Assembly: GCF_000015505.1 (NCBI RefSeq) | Contig: NC_008760.1 | Location: forward strand, 1 to 64,000 | DNA: 64,000 nt | Direction: 5' to 3' | DNA from: Polaromonas naphthalenivorans CJ2 | GTDB lineage: Bacteria; Pseudomonadota; Gammaproteobacteria; Burkholderiales; Burkholderiaceae_C | Shown: piece after piece, positions 1 through 9,325 of the stretch | How the letters are laid out: every line of letters begins with the position of its first letter | How positions within the stretch are numbered: position 1 is the stretch's first letter | Notes under the pieces: model-generated | Database searches by the model: none | The model's input: the letters and a program-made list of their open reading frames with translations, nothing else | What the model was told of the DNA's origin: nothing | Translations under genes and position numbers: made by a program

Positions 1-2
1 TC

Positions 3-35
3 AATGCCTACAGCTTCCTGTTTCGCAACGGCTGA
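3..35 (+). CDS. Possible 3' end of an upstream gene (partial)
   Basis: The first bases read in frame as NAYSFLFRNG followed by a TGA stop, so this may be the last ten codons of a gene entering from the left. It is too short to assign to a family. The bases from 36 to 271 show no recognisable gene. Confidence 0.2.
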   Translation, partial: NAYSFLFRNG

Positions 36-271
36 TCCCTGCCCGAGGTGCGTGGAAGTGGCTCTCCAGGGAACCACACCGATCTGATTGCCGAGAGCCT
101 CGAAAATCCGTGCGCTCGCACGGTCTCCGGGCAGCGGGTGTTGAGCCCATGTCGCTGCTGACAAGCCGTTGAGAAGACGTGCTCATCGTGAAGCGAGGGT
201 TCGCTGTGTGCAGCGAGTCCTTCGCGCATTCCAACCGCAGCCCTCGGGCTGCCATTGAAACGGTGGACAAG

Positions 272-1255
272 ATGATGAAACTGAAAATCGCAAACCTTGC
301 GCTCCTCGCGGCAGCCCTGGCCGGGCTGCTACCATGGAGCGGCGCCTGCGCACAAAGCTATCCGTCGAGGCCGCTCCAGTTGGTCATTCCCTTTCCACCT
401 GGCGGGGCGACCGACATCGTTGGCCGGCTTGTCGGCAGGAAGCTGGGCGAGCACCTCGGTCAGCCTGTGGTGATCGAGAACAAGGCTGGTGCCGGCACCG
501 TCGTTGGCGCCGCCTTTGTCGCCAAGGCACCGGCCGATGGCTACACCCTGCTGATCAGCTCAGGTTCCACCTTTACCGTCAACCCCGCGCTCAACCCCAA
601 GCTGCCCTATGACCCGGTCAAGAGCTTTGAGCCGATCGGCCTTGCCGCGCGCGTCCCTCTGATCCTGATTGCCAACCGCGAGTTGCCGGTCAACAACCTG
701 AAGCAGCTGATAGCCGCCGTGCGCGGCACGCCGGACAAGTACGTTTACGGCTCCTTTGGCAGCGGCACGACGGGCCACTTCGCGGGCGAGCTGATGTGGA
801 GCGCACTCGGCATCAAGCTGCTGCACATACCCTACAAGGGCAGCGCGCCGGCCATGAGCGACCTGATCGGCGGCCAGATCCCTTTCACGGTCGATACCGT
901 GGCAGCGTCGCTGCCTCAGTTGAAGGCAGGCAAGATCAAGGCCATCGCCGTCACGGGCGCTACGCGCGCCACGCAGCTACCCAACGTGCCAACGGTCGCG
1001 GAAAGCGGCTTCCCGGGTTTTTCCGCCGACTCCTGGCTGGCGGTCGTCGCGCCGCGCGGTCTGACAGCCGATGTCAAAGCCAAGCTGCAAAAGGCACTGG
1101 CCGAAACGATGGCAGACGCCGAGATCCGCGACAAGCTCATCGCCAACGGACTGCAGCCCGCGTATGAGCCCGCTGCCGCAGTGGCGGCGCGGATCGAAGA
1201 CGAGCTGCCGCGCATGCGTGCCGTGGCGCAGCGCGCGAACATCCGGGCGGAATGA
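272..1255 (+). CDS. Tripartite tricarboxylate transporter receptor (Bug/TctC family), copy 1
   Basis: This is a periplasmic solute-binding protein of the Bug family, about 327 residues. I chose the ATG pair at 272/275 because it is followed directly by a Lys-containing, Leu/Ala-rich signal peptide ending near GACAQS; the open frame runs further upstream without such features. Family hallmarks are visible: SRPLQLVIPFPPGG near the mature N-terminus, the GYTLL segment, LPYDPVKSFEPI and the HIPYKGSAPAMSDLIGGQ loop. The ligand cannot be read from sequence. No TctA/TctB membrane subunits occur in the window. An amidase remnant starts 2 bp after the stop, so this receptor once headed the same kind of operon as the copy at 4080. 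Confidence 0.9.
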   Translation: MMKLKIANLALLAAALAGLLPWSGACAQSYPSRPLQLVIPFPPGGATDIVGRLVGRKLGEHLGQPVVIENKAGAGTVVGAAFVAKAPADGYTLLISSGSTFTVNPALNPKLPYDPVKSFEPIGLAARVPLILIANRELPVNNLKQLIAAVRGTPDKYVYGSFGSGTTGHFAGELMWSALGIKLLHIPYKGSAPAMSDLIGGQIPFTVDTVAASLPQLKAGKIKAIAVTGATRATQLPNVPTVAESGFPGFSADSWLAVVAPRGLTADVKAKLQKALAETMADAEIRDKLIANGLQPAYEPAAAVAARIEDELPRMRAVAQRANIRAE

Positions 1256-1257
1256 CC

Positions 1258-1510
1258 ATGGCAACTAACGACAGCCTGGTCGCCCTGTCCGCCGTCGAGC
1301 TGAAGCGGCTGATCGAGGCCAGGCAGATTTCGCCGGTCGAGCTGCCCGAAGCCTGCATCGCGCGCATCGTCGCCGACGCTTGCTTGCAACTGGCGGCGGC
1401 TTCTGCAGGCCTTTGCCGGGTCTGATGAGTTGCGGCGGCCGCGTCCCGCGCTCGACCGCCTGAGCGCCAGGGAAATGGGCAAGCTCGCGGGCATGGCGCC
1501 GTTGAACCGG
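1258..1510 (+). pseudogene. Amidase remnant with internal deletions
   Basis: A reading frame starting at 1258 gives MATNDSLVALSAVELKRLIEARQISPVEL, clearly the N-terminus of the amidase family (compare the intact gene at 6239). After CIARI it jumps to VADACLQLAA, which in the intact homologue lies roughly 190 residues further on, and stops at 1425. In the next frame, from about 1403, LQAFAGSDELRRPRP matches the C-terminus of the same protein (ASSEALRRPRP). So this is one amidase gene with two large deletions and a frame change, lying immediately after a Bug receptor gene. It cannot encode a working enzyme. Confidence 0.8.
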
Positions 1511-1594
1511 GACAGCGGAAAAATGGGTCAACTTCAAGCCGTCCGAATCGGGCGCGATCAACGAAGCCGCATTCGGACAGAAATTGAAATTCCT

Positions 1595-2566
1595 CTATTG
1601 CGCGTGCAGTGCAGCGGCAAGCCCAACCAGAAGCGCGTCACGCCGTCCACGAAAAACTGCCGCCTGCGCGGCAAGCCATCCCTGCACCAGCATGACGTGG
1701 GGCGACGGGTCCATGCCGCTCAGGAAAAAATACGAAGCGCGCGAGCGCACCGGTTGCGTAAAGGGCGCGACCAGCCTGCCGGCCGCCAGGTCATCGAACA
1801 CCAGCGCCGCACGGCCCATGGCAATGCCCTGCCCGGCCAGCGCCGCGCCAATGGCGAGCTGCGACAGATTGTAGTGATGGCCCTGGGCCAATTGGGGCAC
1901 GTCCGCCCCCACGTGCCCAAGCCAATGCTCCCATTCCTCGAACGGACCAGCGCCGACCCAGGGGCTGGTGTCATGCAGGAGCATCGGAGCGCGCAAGTCG
2001 GCCTTCGTCTGCAATTGCGGATGCGCAGAAAGGAAAACCGGGCTGGCGACCGGAATCAGCCATTCGTCCAGGAATGCGGTGGCCTGCAGATCCCGGTATT
2101 CGCCCAGGTCGTAGCGGACCGCCGCCACAACGTCATCGCGTGCCATGCGCTCGCGGTCCAGCGCGTGAAATTCGCCGATCACCCGCAGGTTGACATCCGG
2201 ATGAGCGCGAAAGAACTCGCCCAGGCGCGGTGTCAGCCAGCCCATCGCGAAGGAAGGCGCGCAACTCAGCGCGGTGGTCAAGTCTTCCTGCTTCCTGCGC
2301 AGCTGGATCAAGGTGCCTTCGATGGCCTGGAACGACTCGCGCAGTACCACGGCCAGCCACTGGCCTTCGGGGGTTGGTACCAGCAAGCGCGGCGTACGCA
2401 AAAGCAGGGGGCGCTGCAACCAGTCCTCCAGATGCTTGACCTGCTGGCTGACGGCGCCTTGGGTCACGCACAACTCCGAGGCGGCCTTGGTGAAGCTGCG
2501 GTATCGAACTGTTGCCTCGAAGCACCGTAACCATGCAAGCAGTGAAGGAGTGAAGCGGATTTCCAT
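1595..2566 (-). CDS. LysR-type regulator, DsdC-like by position
   Basis: A 323-residue LysR-family transcription factor. The N-terminal helix-turn-helix reads [20 protein letters not shown] and is followed by a substrate-binding regulatory domain. The start is the ATG at 2566 ([10 protein letters not shown]), which places the helix-turn-helix at the usual distance from the N-terminus; 23 extra in-frame codons upstream would run through the palindrome at 2574-2588. The gene is divergent from the D-serine dehydratase gene with about 97 bp between start codons, the same arrangement as dsdC and dsdA in enterobacteria. It therefore probably activates dsdA in response to a D-amino acid; the effector is inferred from neighbourhood only. 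Confidence 0.88.
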
Positions 2567-2573
2567 AATATGT

Positions 2574-2588
2574 ATTAGTTTAACTAAT
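2574..2588. promoter_or_regulatory. Perfect palindrome in the lysR-dsdA intergenic region
   Basis: ATTAGTTTAACTAAT is a 7-bp inverted repeat around one central base. It lies 8 bp upstream of the lysR start codon and about 75 bp upstream of dsdA. LysR proteins usually bind dyads of the T-N11-A kind; ATT-N9-AAT fits that pattern. The sequence is also close to the MarR-type palindrome at 17292-17305. Operator function is inferred. Confidence 0.6.
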
Positions 2589-2663
2589 TCTAAAGCCATT
2601 ACAAATATGTTGAGTGAAGTGGCGTCCCGGCACACAATTTGGACTCATTCAATCCCAGACGCC

Positions 2664-4043
2664 ATGTCCATTTCAATGCGCTCCATTCAATCGCCTTCCT
2701 CGCATGCCGCAGAGCAGGAATCCTTCTTTTCCCTGGCTGCGCTGCAGGTCGGCCTGCCACTCATGTGGGCGTCCCCGCGCCCAAGCCCGAACCTGCCGGA
2801 CAAAGAAGACTCCAGTATTGGTTCAGCTGATGTGGTTCGCACAGGAGAACGCCTGGCACGATTCGCCCCCTTGCTGGCGCAATTGTTTCCCGAACTCGAA
2901 GCCGCCGGCGGCATCATAGAGTCCGACCTGCTGGCCGCGCCGCGTCTTCAGGAAGCCTTGAACATGCCCGCCGACACCGGCACGCTGCTGGTCAAGGCAG
3001 ATCACGCGCTGCCAATCGCCGGCTCCATCAAGGCGCGGGGCGGCATTCATGAAGTGCTGGAGCATGCAGAGACACTCGCCCTGCAGCACGGCTTGCTTGC
3101 CAGCCACGAAGCCGACTACCGCGTGCTGGCCGAACCCACGGCGCGCGCCCTGTTTTCCCGGCACCAGATCGCCGTGGGCTCCACCGGCAATCTCGGCCTG
3201 GCCATCGGCGTCATGGCTGCGGCCCTTGGCTTTCAGGCTGTAGTTCACATGTCGGCCGATGCCAAGGAGTGGAAAAAAGAGCGGCTGCGCAAGCGGGGCG
3301 TCACGGTGGTGGAGCATGCCGGCGACTATGCCAAAGCCGTTGCTGCCGGCCGGGCCGCCGCCGAGGCCGATCCGCGATGCCATTTCGTCGATGACGAGCG
3401 CTCGCTGTCCCTGCTGCTCGGCTACGCGGCCGCCGCGCCCCGCCTGGCACGCCAGCTCGTCGCCCAAGGCCGGCGCGTGGATGCGGAACACCCGCTGTTT
3501 GTTTACCTGCCCTGTGGCGTTGGCGGCGCGCCGGGCGGCATCGCCCTCGGGCTGTCGCAGATCTATGGCGAGCATGTGCATTGCTTTTTTGCAGAGCCGA
3601 CGCGCTCACCGTGCTTTCTGGTGCAGATGCTTGCCGGCACACCGGAACTGGCACATCTGGGAGCCCATCCTTCGGTGTATGACCTCGGCCTGGACAACCG
3701 CACCGAGGCTGACGGCCTGGCCGTCCCCCGCGCCTCAGTGCTGGCGGCTGAGGTGGTGCGGCCTTTCCTGGCCGGCGTTTACACGGTCAATGACGAGGCG
3801 CTGTTCCGCCATCTGCATCTGGCGGCCACGACCGAGGGCTTTCGCATCGAACCCTCGGCCGCCGCCTGCCTGCCGGGGCCGGCCATGCTGATGGGCACGG
3901 CCGAGGGCCGGGCCTACCTTCAGCGCGAGCAGCTCGAACACCACATGGCACGCTCGACGCACATCGCCTGGACGACCGGCGGGCTGTTCGTGCCCGATGA
4001 CGAATACGCGCGTTTTCGTGTGCGTGGCGCCCTGACTTCTTGA
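2664..4043 (+). CDS. dsdA: D-serine dehydratase (D-serine ammonia-lyase)
   Basis: A PLP-dependent enzyme that converts D-serine to pyruvate and ammonia in the cytoplasm. The protein has about 459 residues from the ATG at 2664; an in-frame ATG at 2607 lies nearer the operator and is less likely. DsdA hallmarks run in order: [23 protein letters not shown], the PLP-lysine segment GSIKARGG (Lys about 123), the phosphate loop [34 protein letters not shown] and HCFFAEPT. Length and motif order match the roughly 440-residue family. Divergence from a LysR gene supports D-serine detoxification or use. It may share a transcript with the Bug receptor 36 bp downstream. Confidence 0.93.
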
Positions 4044-4079
4044 TTTTTTTCCTCACGTCCACCCACTAGGCAGCACACC

Positions 4080-5042
4080 ATGAAATCTCGTTCGCTTCTG
4101 TCCGCCGCCGTCCTGGGCATCGGCGTCCTCACTGCATTGGCCAGCCCGGCCTGGGCCGATGCCGCCTACCCCAACCATCCTGTCCAGCTAGTCATTCCCT
4201 TCCCGCCTGGCGGTGCGACGGACGTGGTGGGCCGCCTGATCGGCAAGACGCTAGGCGAGAAGCTCGGCCAGCCGGTTGTGGCCGACAACCGCGCCGGCGC
4301 TGGCACCATCATCGGCGCCACCTACGTGTCGAAGGCTGCGCCGGACGGCTATACGCTCTTGATCAGCTCGGGCACGACGTTCACCGTCAATCCCGCTATT
4401 CAGCCCAAGCTGGCCTACGACCCGGTCAAGAGCTTCGAGCCGATCGGCCTGATCCTGCTGGCGCACAAGGATGTGCCGGTCAACAACCCCAAGGAATTCG
4501 TCGCCGCCGCCAAGGCCGAGCCCGGCAAGTATTCTTATGCGTCCTTCGGTACCGGCACCACGTCGCAATTCACCGGCGAGTTGATCCTGCACACCACTGG
4601 CACGAAGCTCGTTCACATTCCCTACAAGGGCAGTGCTCCGACCATGACCGACCTCATGGGCGGGCAGGTGCCGTTTTCGGTGGATACCATCTCGGCCGCC
4701 ATTGCGCAACTGAAGACGGGCAAGATCAAGGCGATTGCCGTCACCACCGCCAAACGCTCGGCGCTGCTGCCCAACGTGCCGACCTTCGCCGAAAGCGGAT
4801 TCAATATGGATGCAGACACGTGGATCGCCATCGTCGCGCCGCGCGGCCTGCCGCCAGCAGTCCGGGCACGTCTGGAAAAGGCACTCGCCGACACGGTCGC
4901 AGTTCCAGAAGTGCAGGCGAAGCTGATTGGCGCGGGCCTTGAGCCGGGCTTTCAGAGCGGTGCCGCTGTGAGTGCCATGATCGAAAAGGAACTACCGCTG
5001 ATGCGCGCCATCGCGCAGCGTGCCAACATCAAGGCCGAATGA
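4080..5042 (+). CDS. Tripartite tricarboxylate transporter receptor (Bug/TctC family), copy 2
   Basis: A 320-residue periplasmic solute receptor starting at ATG 4080. A signal peptide (MKSRSLLSAAVLGIGV, cleavage near AWADA) is followed by the Bug signature VIPFPPGGATDVVGRLIG. It is a close paralogue of the copy at 272. After SFEPIGL it lacks six residues (AARVPL in copy 1) that lie before the ILIANRELPVNN segment; the third Bug protein in the window (13367-14350) also has residues at this place. The deletion is a clean 18 bp, so the frame is kept. The TGA overlaps the ATG of the next gene, so translation is coupled to the aldolase-like gene. The ligand may be a D-amino acid or an amide; this is inferred from the operon. 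Confidence 0.9.
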   Translation: MKSRSLLSAAVLGIGVLTALASPAWADAAYPNHPVQLVIPFPPGGATDVVGRLIGKTLGEKLGQPVVADNRAGAGTIIGATYVSKAAPDGYTLLISSGTTFTVNPAIQPKLAYDPVKSFEPIGLILLAHKDVPVNNPKEFVAAAKAEPGKYSYASFGTGTTSQFTGELILHTTGTKLVHIPYKGSAPTMTDLMGGQVPFSVDTISAAIAQLKTGKIKAIAVTTAKRSALLPNVPTFAESGFNMDADTWIAIVAPRGLPPAVRARLEKALADTVAVPEVQAKLIGAGLEPGFQSGAAVSAMIEKELPLMRAIAQRANIKAE

Positions 5043-6207
5043 ACATGGGTTCAATCGTCCCGCCATCGGCTTCGCGCCTGGGCGGCCAACTGCCGCCGGC
5101 GGCAATGCCCGGGGACGCACTGGCCAGCGTCGATACGCCCGCCCTGCTGCTCGACCTGGACGCCTTTGAACGCAACCTGGATCGCCTGCAGGCGGCAGCC
5201 GATGCGGCCGGCGTGCGGCTGCGCCCCCATGCCAAGGCGCACAAATGCCCTGCCGTGGCGCTGGCGCGCAGCTTGCCCGAGGCGCCGTCGGCGTGTGCTG
5301 CCAAAAGGCCAGCGAAACCCTGCCCTTCATCGAAGCCGGCATTGCGGACATTCACATCAGCAACGAACTCGCCTCGCCGCGCAAGGCGATGTGGCTGGCC
5401 CAGGCTGCGCGCCACGCTCGCCTCAGCGTGTGCGTGGACGATGCAGCGCAAATCGCGGCGCTGGTCGCAGCGGCCCAGGCTGCCGATGCCTGCTTCGGCG
5501 TTTTCGTGGAGGTGGACATTGGCCAGGGCCGCTGCGGCGTGCGCGATGCGGATGCCGTGCTGCGTCTGCTGGACGTGCTGGCGCGCTACCCGCGACTTGC
5601 CTTTCGGGGTTTGCAGGCCTACCACGGCGGCGTGCAGCACCTGCGCGCCCATGCCGAGCGGCGCAGCCAGGCATTGCGGGCGGCCGAGCGCACCGGCGGC
5701 ATCGTGGCTGCGCTGGCGGCGGCCGGCGTGCGCTGTGAAACCGTGACGGGCGGCGGCAGCGGCAGCGTGGAATTCGATCTGCAAAGCGGCGTTTACACCG
5801 AGGTGCAGTACGGCTCCTACGCCTTCATGGACCGGGACTATGCCGACAACGAAAACCTCGGCGCGCTGCGTTTCGAGCATGCCTTGTTCGTCGCCACCAC
5901 GGTGATGAGCACGGCCAGCAGCAGCCATGTGGTGGTCGATGCCGGCCTCAAATCGCTGACCACCGACTCGGGCCTGCCCTCGGTGTGGCAGCGGCGCGCC
6001 AAAGGCCCCGGCCTGCACTATGAACAGGCCAACGACGAGCACGGCATCATCACGCGCTGCGGGGCCTTGCCTGCGCTCGGTGCGATGCTGCACCTGGTTC
6101 CGGGTCACTGCGATCCCACTTTCAATTTACATGATGCTGTCGTCGGCTTTCGCGGCGACACCATCGAATGCGTCTGGCCTATCGCTGCGCGCGGCCTGAG
6201 CCGCTGA
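5039..6207 (+). pseudogene. D-threonine aldolase / DSD1-like PLP enzyme, single-base frameshift
   Basis: Fold-III PLP enzyme related to alanine racemase N-terminal domains, D-threonine aldolase and DSD1-type D-serine dehydratase. The 5' frame from 5039 contains DTPALLLDLDAFERNLDRL and RPHAKAHKC (PLP lysine about residue 66). From about 5269 homology continues in another frame as LARGAVGVCCQKASETLPF to GHCDPTFNLHD, where the His/Cys metal ligands of this family lie. One base, probably a C, is missing in the run GGCGCGCAGC near 5269. Everything else, about 390 residues, is intact. Either the gene is freshly inactivated or this is a sequencing error. It overlaps the preceding receptor gene by 4 bp and precedes an amidase. 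Confidence 0.85.
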
Positions 6208-6238
6208 ACCGCCCCCCTCTTTCATCCAGGAGACACCC

Positions 6239-7759
6239 ATGAATGCCGAAGATCTCATCGCCCTGCCCGCCACCGAAATGCGCCGCATGATCGGTGCCAG
6301 ACAACTCTCGCCGGTTGAATTGCTCAACGCCTGCATCGCGCGCATCGAAGCCGTCAATCCGTATGTGAATGCGGTGACGGCGACCTGTTTCGACCGCGCA
6401 CGCACCGAGGCGCGCGCCGCCGAGGCGGCCGTGATGGCCGGCGGACCGCTAGGCCTGCTGCACGGCTTGCCGCTGGGCGTGAAAGACCTGGAAGACACCG
6501 AAGGCCTGCTGACCACCCATGGCTCGCCGATCTACCGTGGCAACGTGCCGACCCGGGACAACGTGCTGGTGGCGCGGCTGCGCGCGGCCGGCGCCATCGT
6601 CACCGGCAAGACCAACGTGCCCGAGATGGGCGCCGGCGCCAATTCGCGCAATCCGGTCTGGGGCGCGACCGGCAACCCGTTCAACCCCAATCTCAATGCC
6701 GGCGGCTCCTCGGGCGGCTCGGCCGCAGCGCTGGCGCTGGACATGCTGCCGGTCTGCACCGGCTCGGACACCGGCGGATCGCTGCGCATCCCGGCCGCCA
6801 AATGCGGCGTGGTCGGCTTTCGCCCTTCGCCTGGCGTGGTGCCCAGTTCGCGCAAGCCACTGGGCTGGACGCCCATCTCGGTCGTCGGGCCGATGGGTCG
6901 CACCGTGGCAGACGCCTGTCTGCAACTCGCGGCGACCGCAGGCGTTTCGGCCACCGATCCGCTGACCTACGAGGTGGATCCGCTGTCATTCCTGCTACCG
7001 CAAGATCTTGATCTGGGTGGCCTTCGCGTGGGTTACACCGAGGACTTTGGCGCCTGCGCCGTCGATGACGGCATCCGGGGTGTGTTCCGCGAGAAAATCG
7101 CCGCCATGCGCCACCTGTTTCGCAGTTGTGAGCCGCTCGCTTTGGACCTGGGCGAAGTGCACCACTGCTTTGACGTGTTGCGCGCAGAAGCATTCGTCGC
7201 CGGGATGCGTTCCGCCTACGAGCGCGACCCCTCCAGCCTGGGCCCCAATCCGCGTGCCAACTATGAAATGGGCGCCGCCATGAGCCTGCTCGACTGCGCC
7301 TGGGCCCAAGCCGAGCAGACGCGCATCCTGGCGCGCTTTCAGGCGGCCTACTGCGACGTGGACATCATCCTGGCGCCCACCACACCGGTTTCACCCTTCC
7401 CCTGGATGCTGGCGCATGCGACCCACATCAACGGCGAGCAGCAGGAAAACTACTACCGCTGGCTCTCGCTCACTTATGTCACCACGTTGACCACGCACCC
7501 GTCGCTCAGCCTGCCGTGCGGCACCGACCACGCGGGCATGCCGTTCGGGCTGCAGATCGTCGGGCGCTTTCGCGCTGACCGCCATACGCTGGGCGTGGCG
7601 CAGGCGATGGAGCGGGCCTTCGCCTCATCTGAAGCCTTGCGGCGCCCCAGGCCCAATGCCCGGAGCCTGCGCCATGCCGAGCCAGCGCTGACTTCGATCG
7701 TTACCGCACCCCCGATGCTGGGCGGTCAGGCCAGCGGCATGGCGGCGTCTGCCGTCTGA
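6239..7759 (+). CDS. Amidase (amidase-signature family)
   Basis: A 506-residue amidase-signature enzyme that hydrolyses a carboxylic amide to acid and ammonia. The Ser-cisSer-Lys catalytic set is visible: Lys about 82 in PLGVKDLED, cis-Ser about 158 in GGSSGGSAAALAL and nucleophile Ser about 181 in GSDTGGSLRIPA. An AGGAG ribosome site lies 6 bp upstream of ATG 6239. The substrate is unknown. The neighbouring receptor, aldolase-like and dehydratase genes suggest uptake and breakdown of an amino-acid amide or a related D-compound. The deleted remnant at 1258 is a paralogue. Confidence 0.92.
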   Translation: MNAEDLIALPATEMRRMIGARQLSPVELLNACIARIEAVNPYVNAVTATCFDRARTEARAAEAAVMAGGPLGLLHGLPLGVKDLEDTEGLLTTHGSPIYRGNVPTRDNVLVARLRAAGAIVTGKTNVPEMGAGANSRNPVWGATGNPFNPNLNAGGSSGGSAAALALDMLPVCTGSDTGGSLRIPAAKCGVVGFRPSPGVVPSSRKPLGWTPISVVGPMGRTVADACLQLAATAGVSATDPLTYEVDPLSFLLPQDLDLGGLRVGYTEDFGACAVDDGIRGVFREKIAAMRHLFRSCEPLALDLGEVHHCFDVLRAEAFVAGMRSAYERDPSSLGPNPRANYEMGAAMSLLDCAWAQAEQTRILARFQAAYCDVDIILAPTTPVSPFPWMLAHATHINGEQQENYYRWLSLTYVTTLTTHPSLSLPCGTDHAGMPFGLQIVGRFRADRHTLGVAQAMERAFASSEALRRPRPNARSLRHAEPALTSIVTAPPMLGGQASGMAASAV

Positions 7760-7993
7760 GCGCAGCGCGGGCTTGTTGCCTGAACCGGCTGTCTATGGTT
7801 GCGGGCGGGCTGCGCTTTCTTCCACGCACCTTGACCCGACCAAAAAGGGCTCCCGTCTGCAACTTCCGCACCCTGCCTTGACCTACATCGTTGACGCTGA
7901 CACCAGCTGTCGGTTTACCTTAAGTCTGTCACTTTTGCACCTTAATTTGGCACAAATGCCACCTTTGCGCTGTCACCGAAGGCGAACAGCAGA
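7760..7993. other. Non-coding stretch after the amidase
   Basis: No recognisable gene and no convincing terminator. It ends where remnants of unrelated genes begin. Confidence 0.5.
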
Positions 7994-8126
7994 TCAAAAT
8001 GACTCGGCCTCAAGGTCCAGTGGCAAGTATTTATAGATCCCGGATGCTGCGGCTTGTTCGATCAAATCCAGGGTAATGCACTCGGTTCTTTGACGAATTG
8101 CCAGTTCTGCCGCCTGCACAAGGGGT
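7994..8126 (-). pseudogene. C-terminal scrap of an AAA/TniB-like transposition ATPase (tentative)
   Basis: The minus strand reads EPLVQAAELAIRQRTECITL followed by DLIEQAAASGIYKYLPLD and a TGA at 7994, with an in-frame stop just before it. The helical pattern resembles the C-terminus of TniB-type ATPases of Tn7/Tn5053-like elements. Only about 44 codons remain, so the family call is weak. Confidence 0.3.
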
Positions 8127-8169
8127 TCTAAGCCGGAACCGCCGAAAATTCCGCCACCCGTTCAGTCGA

Positions 8170-8304
8170 TCAACCGGCAAGCGGCTTAATGCGCTCGACC
8201 AGATGGCGCCACATCACGCGCGACATGGCGTTGAATTTGCCGTGGTGGATCAGCGTGACCGTGGCCACTTCATCGACGATGTTCAGGGAAACTGTGCAGT
8301 TCAT
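8170..8304 (-). pseudogene. Enoyl-CoA hydratase N-terminal fragment
   Basis: From an ATG at 8304 the minus strand gives a crotonase-type N-terminus (VSLNIVDEVATVTLIHHGKF then NAMSRVMWRHL). It stops after about 45 codons, while full-length family members have about 260 residues. No continuation was found. It looks like the start of a gene cut off by a rearrangement. Confidence 0.45.
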
Positions 8305-8322
8305 AAAGGTAACTCCTGCCAT

Positions 8323-8667
8323 GCCGTCAAAGGCATAGTTACTATCAAATAAATAGCAGCTTGTGGCCGTACTATTTGCGTAACAGGTGTTTTGAGTCCA
8401 ACACCTGGAGTCTTGCGGCATGTACCGTTGCAAGGCACTTGAAACCACCGGCACCAAGCGGTGCTGGTGGCCGTGTTTACTTGCGTTTGCGAGTGGGAGG
8501 CGCCTTAGTGCGCCGCACCGGACCCGGCTTCAGTCAAGCAAGAGTCAGGCCATGGGCTTCGCGGCGAGGGCTGGAACCGTCTTCGCCCAGAAAAGCCACG
8601 GATGGACAGTGCAATTGCATCAAAAGTCATTTGTCAGACGGATCAGCAGTTCCGGATCGCATCGCGA
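8323..8667. other. Stretch without a recognisable gene
   Basis: I see no gene, RNA or repeat here. The toxin-antitoxin pair that follows is transcribed towards this stretch. Confidence 0.4.
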
Positions 8668-8961
8668 TCAACTCGATCGCTTGAGTTGCGAATAGAAGTT
8701 TTCGTGCGGCCCCACAGCGAGCAACACCACTTCGTCAGGTGCCCGCTTGTCAGGATTCAAGCTGTACGCCAGCAACGTCTCTTGATTGTTGAGCTTGAAT
8801 TTATAGACAAAAACCCCCGACAGATCACCTTTTTTTTCTTCGCCAATCGTCGGATCATCGGCAACATTCCTGACCGCTTGGTCCAATATCTTCTTTTCTT
8901 TTGCGTGAAGCTTCTTCGCGATGCGGGCAAACGACGGTGTCGTGAGAATGGCCAATGGCAT
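8668..8961 (-). CDS. RelE/ParE-like toxin of a type II toxin-antitoxin pair
   Basis: A 97-residue protein starting at ATG 8961 (MPLAILTTPSFARIAKKL), 4 bp after the antitoxin stop. It has the RelE/ParE/HigB pattern: basic helical N-terminus, a GDLSGVFVYKFKLNNQETLLAY beta segment and a VLLAVGPHENFYSQL end. Proteins of this group usually cleave mRNA on the ribosome or inhibit gyrase; which applies here cannot be told. The antitoxin lies first in the operon, the common order. Confidence 0.75.
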   Translation of the reverse strand: MPLAILTTPSFARIAKKLHAKEKKILDQAVRNVADDPTIGEEKKGDLSGVFVYKFKLNNQETLLAYSLNPDKRAPDEVVLLAVGPHENFYSQLKRSS

Positions 8962-8965
8962 CCGG

Positions 8966-9184
8966 CTAACCGAATGTGTACGCTGAAACCCGGCCCGCTT
9001 TGGCCTCCTCAAGCGACAGCATCGTGTCCTGAATCAATCGCAGCGGAAGTTCCGGGTTTTCCAAAACGGCCTTCCCGATGCGAGCCCAATACTCGATTTG
9101 CTTGGGCACAGAGCGGTGTTCGGCCGCCGCAACGGCTTTTGCGTCTTGCACCAATTCATCCGACAATTTCAAAGCAATAGCCAT
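8966..9184 (-). CDS. ParD-like antitoxin
   Basis: About 72 residues. The start at ATG 9184 is preferred over 9190 because AAAGAG lies at a workable distance upstream. MAIALKLSDELVQDAKAVAA is a ribbon-helix-helix-like N-terminus and PKQIEYWARIGKAVLENPEL matches the ParD-like antitoxin family. It should bind the downstream toxin and repress its own promoter, probably at the inverted repeat at 9224-9237. Confidence 0.75.
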   Translation of the reverse strand: MAIALKLSDELVQDAKAVAAAEHRSVPKQIEYWARIGKAVLENPELPLRLIQDTMLSLEEAKAGRVSAYTFG

Positions 9185-9223
9185 GTTCATTCTCTTTGTT
9201 CAAAGGGGTAATATGGCATAAAA

Positions 9224-9237
9224 TGCAACTTTTTGCA
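9224..9237. promoter_or_regulatory. Inverted repeat upstream of the antitoxin gene
   Basis: TGCAA-CTTT-TTGCA lies about 40 bp upstream of the antitoxin start, inside an AT-rich promoter-like stretch. It is a plausible autoregulatory operator. This is inferred from position only. Confidence 0.4.
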
Positions 9238-9302
9238 ACCAATCAAAGTTCAGGAGTCTAGCTGGGCGCGAGGTTCCGTTGAGGCCTCACTAAACATAAC
9301 GT

Positions 9303-9325
9303 CCGGTAGTGGGGTGTCTGTGTCA
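9303..9325 (+). repeat. Imperfect direct repeat flanking the IS1595 debris, copy 1
   Basis: CCGGTAGTGGGGTGTCTGTG here resembles CCGGTAGCGGGTGTGTGTG at 10131-10152 in the same orientation. The two copies bracket the broken transposase. Because they are direct and not inverted, they are more likely ends of two different elements than the two ends of one. Confidence 0.4.

Noticed and set aside
1430..2530. Long plus-strand open frame of 366 codons
   Set aside because: It is the antisense shadow of the LysR gene; only its first part coincides with the amidase remnant.
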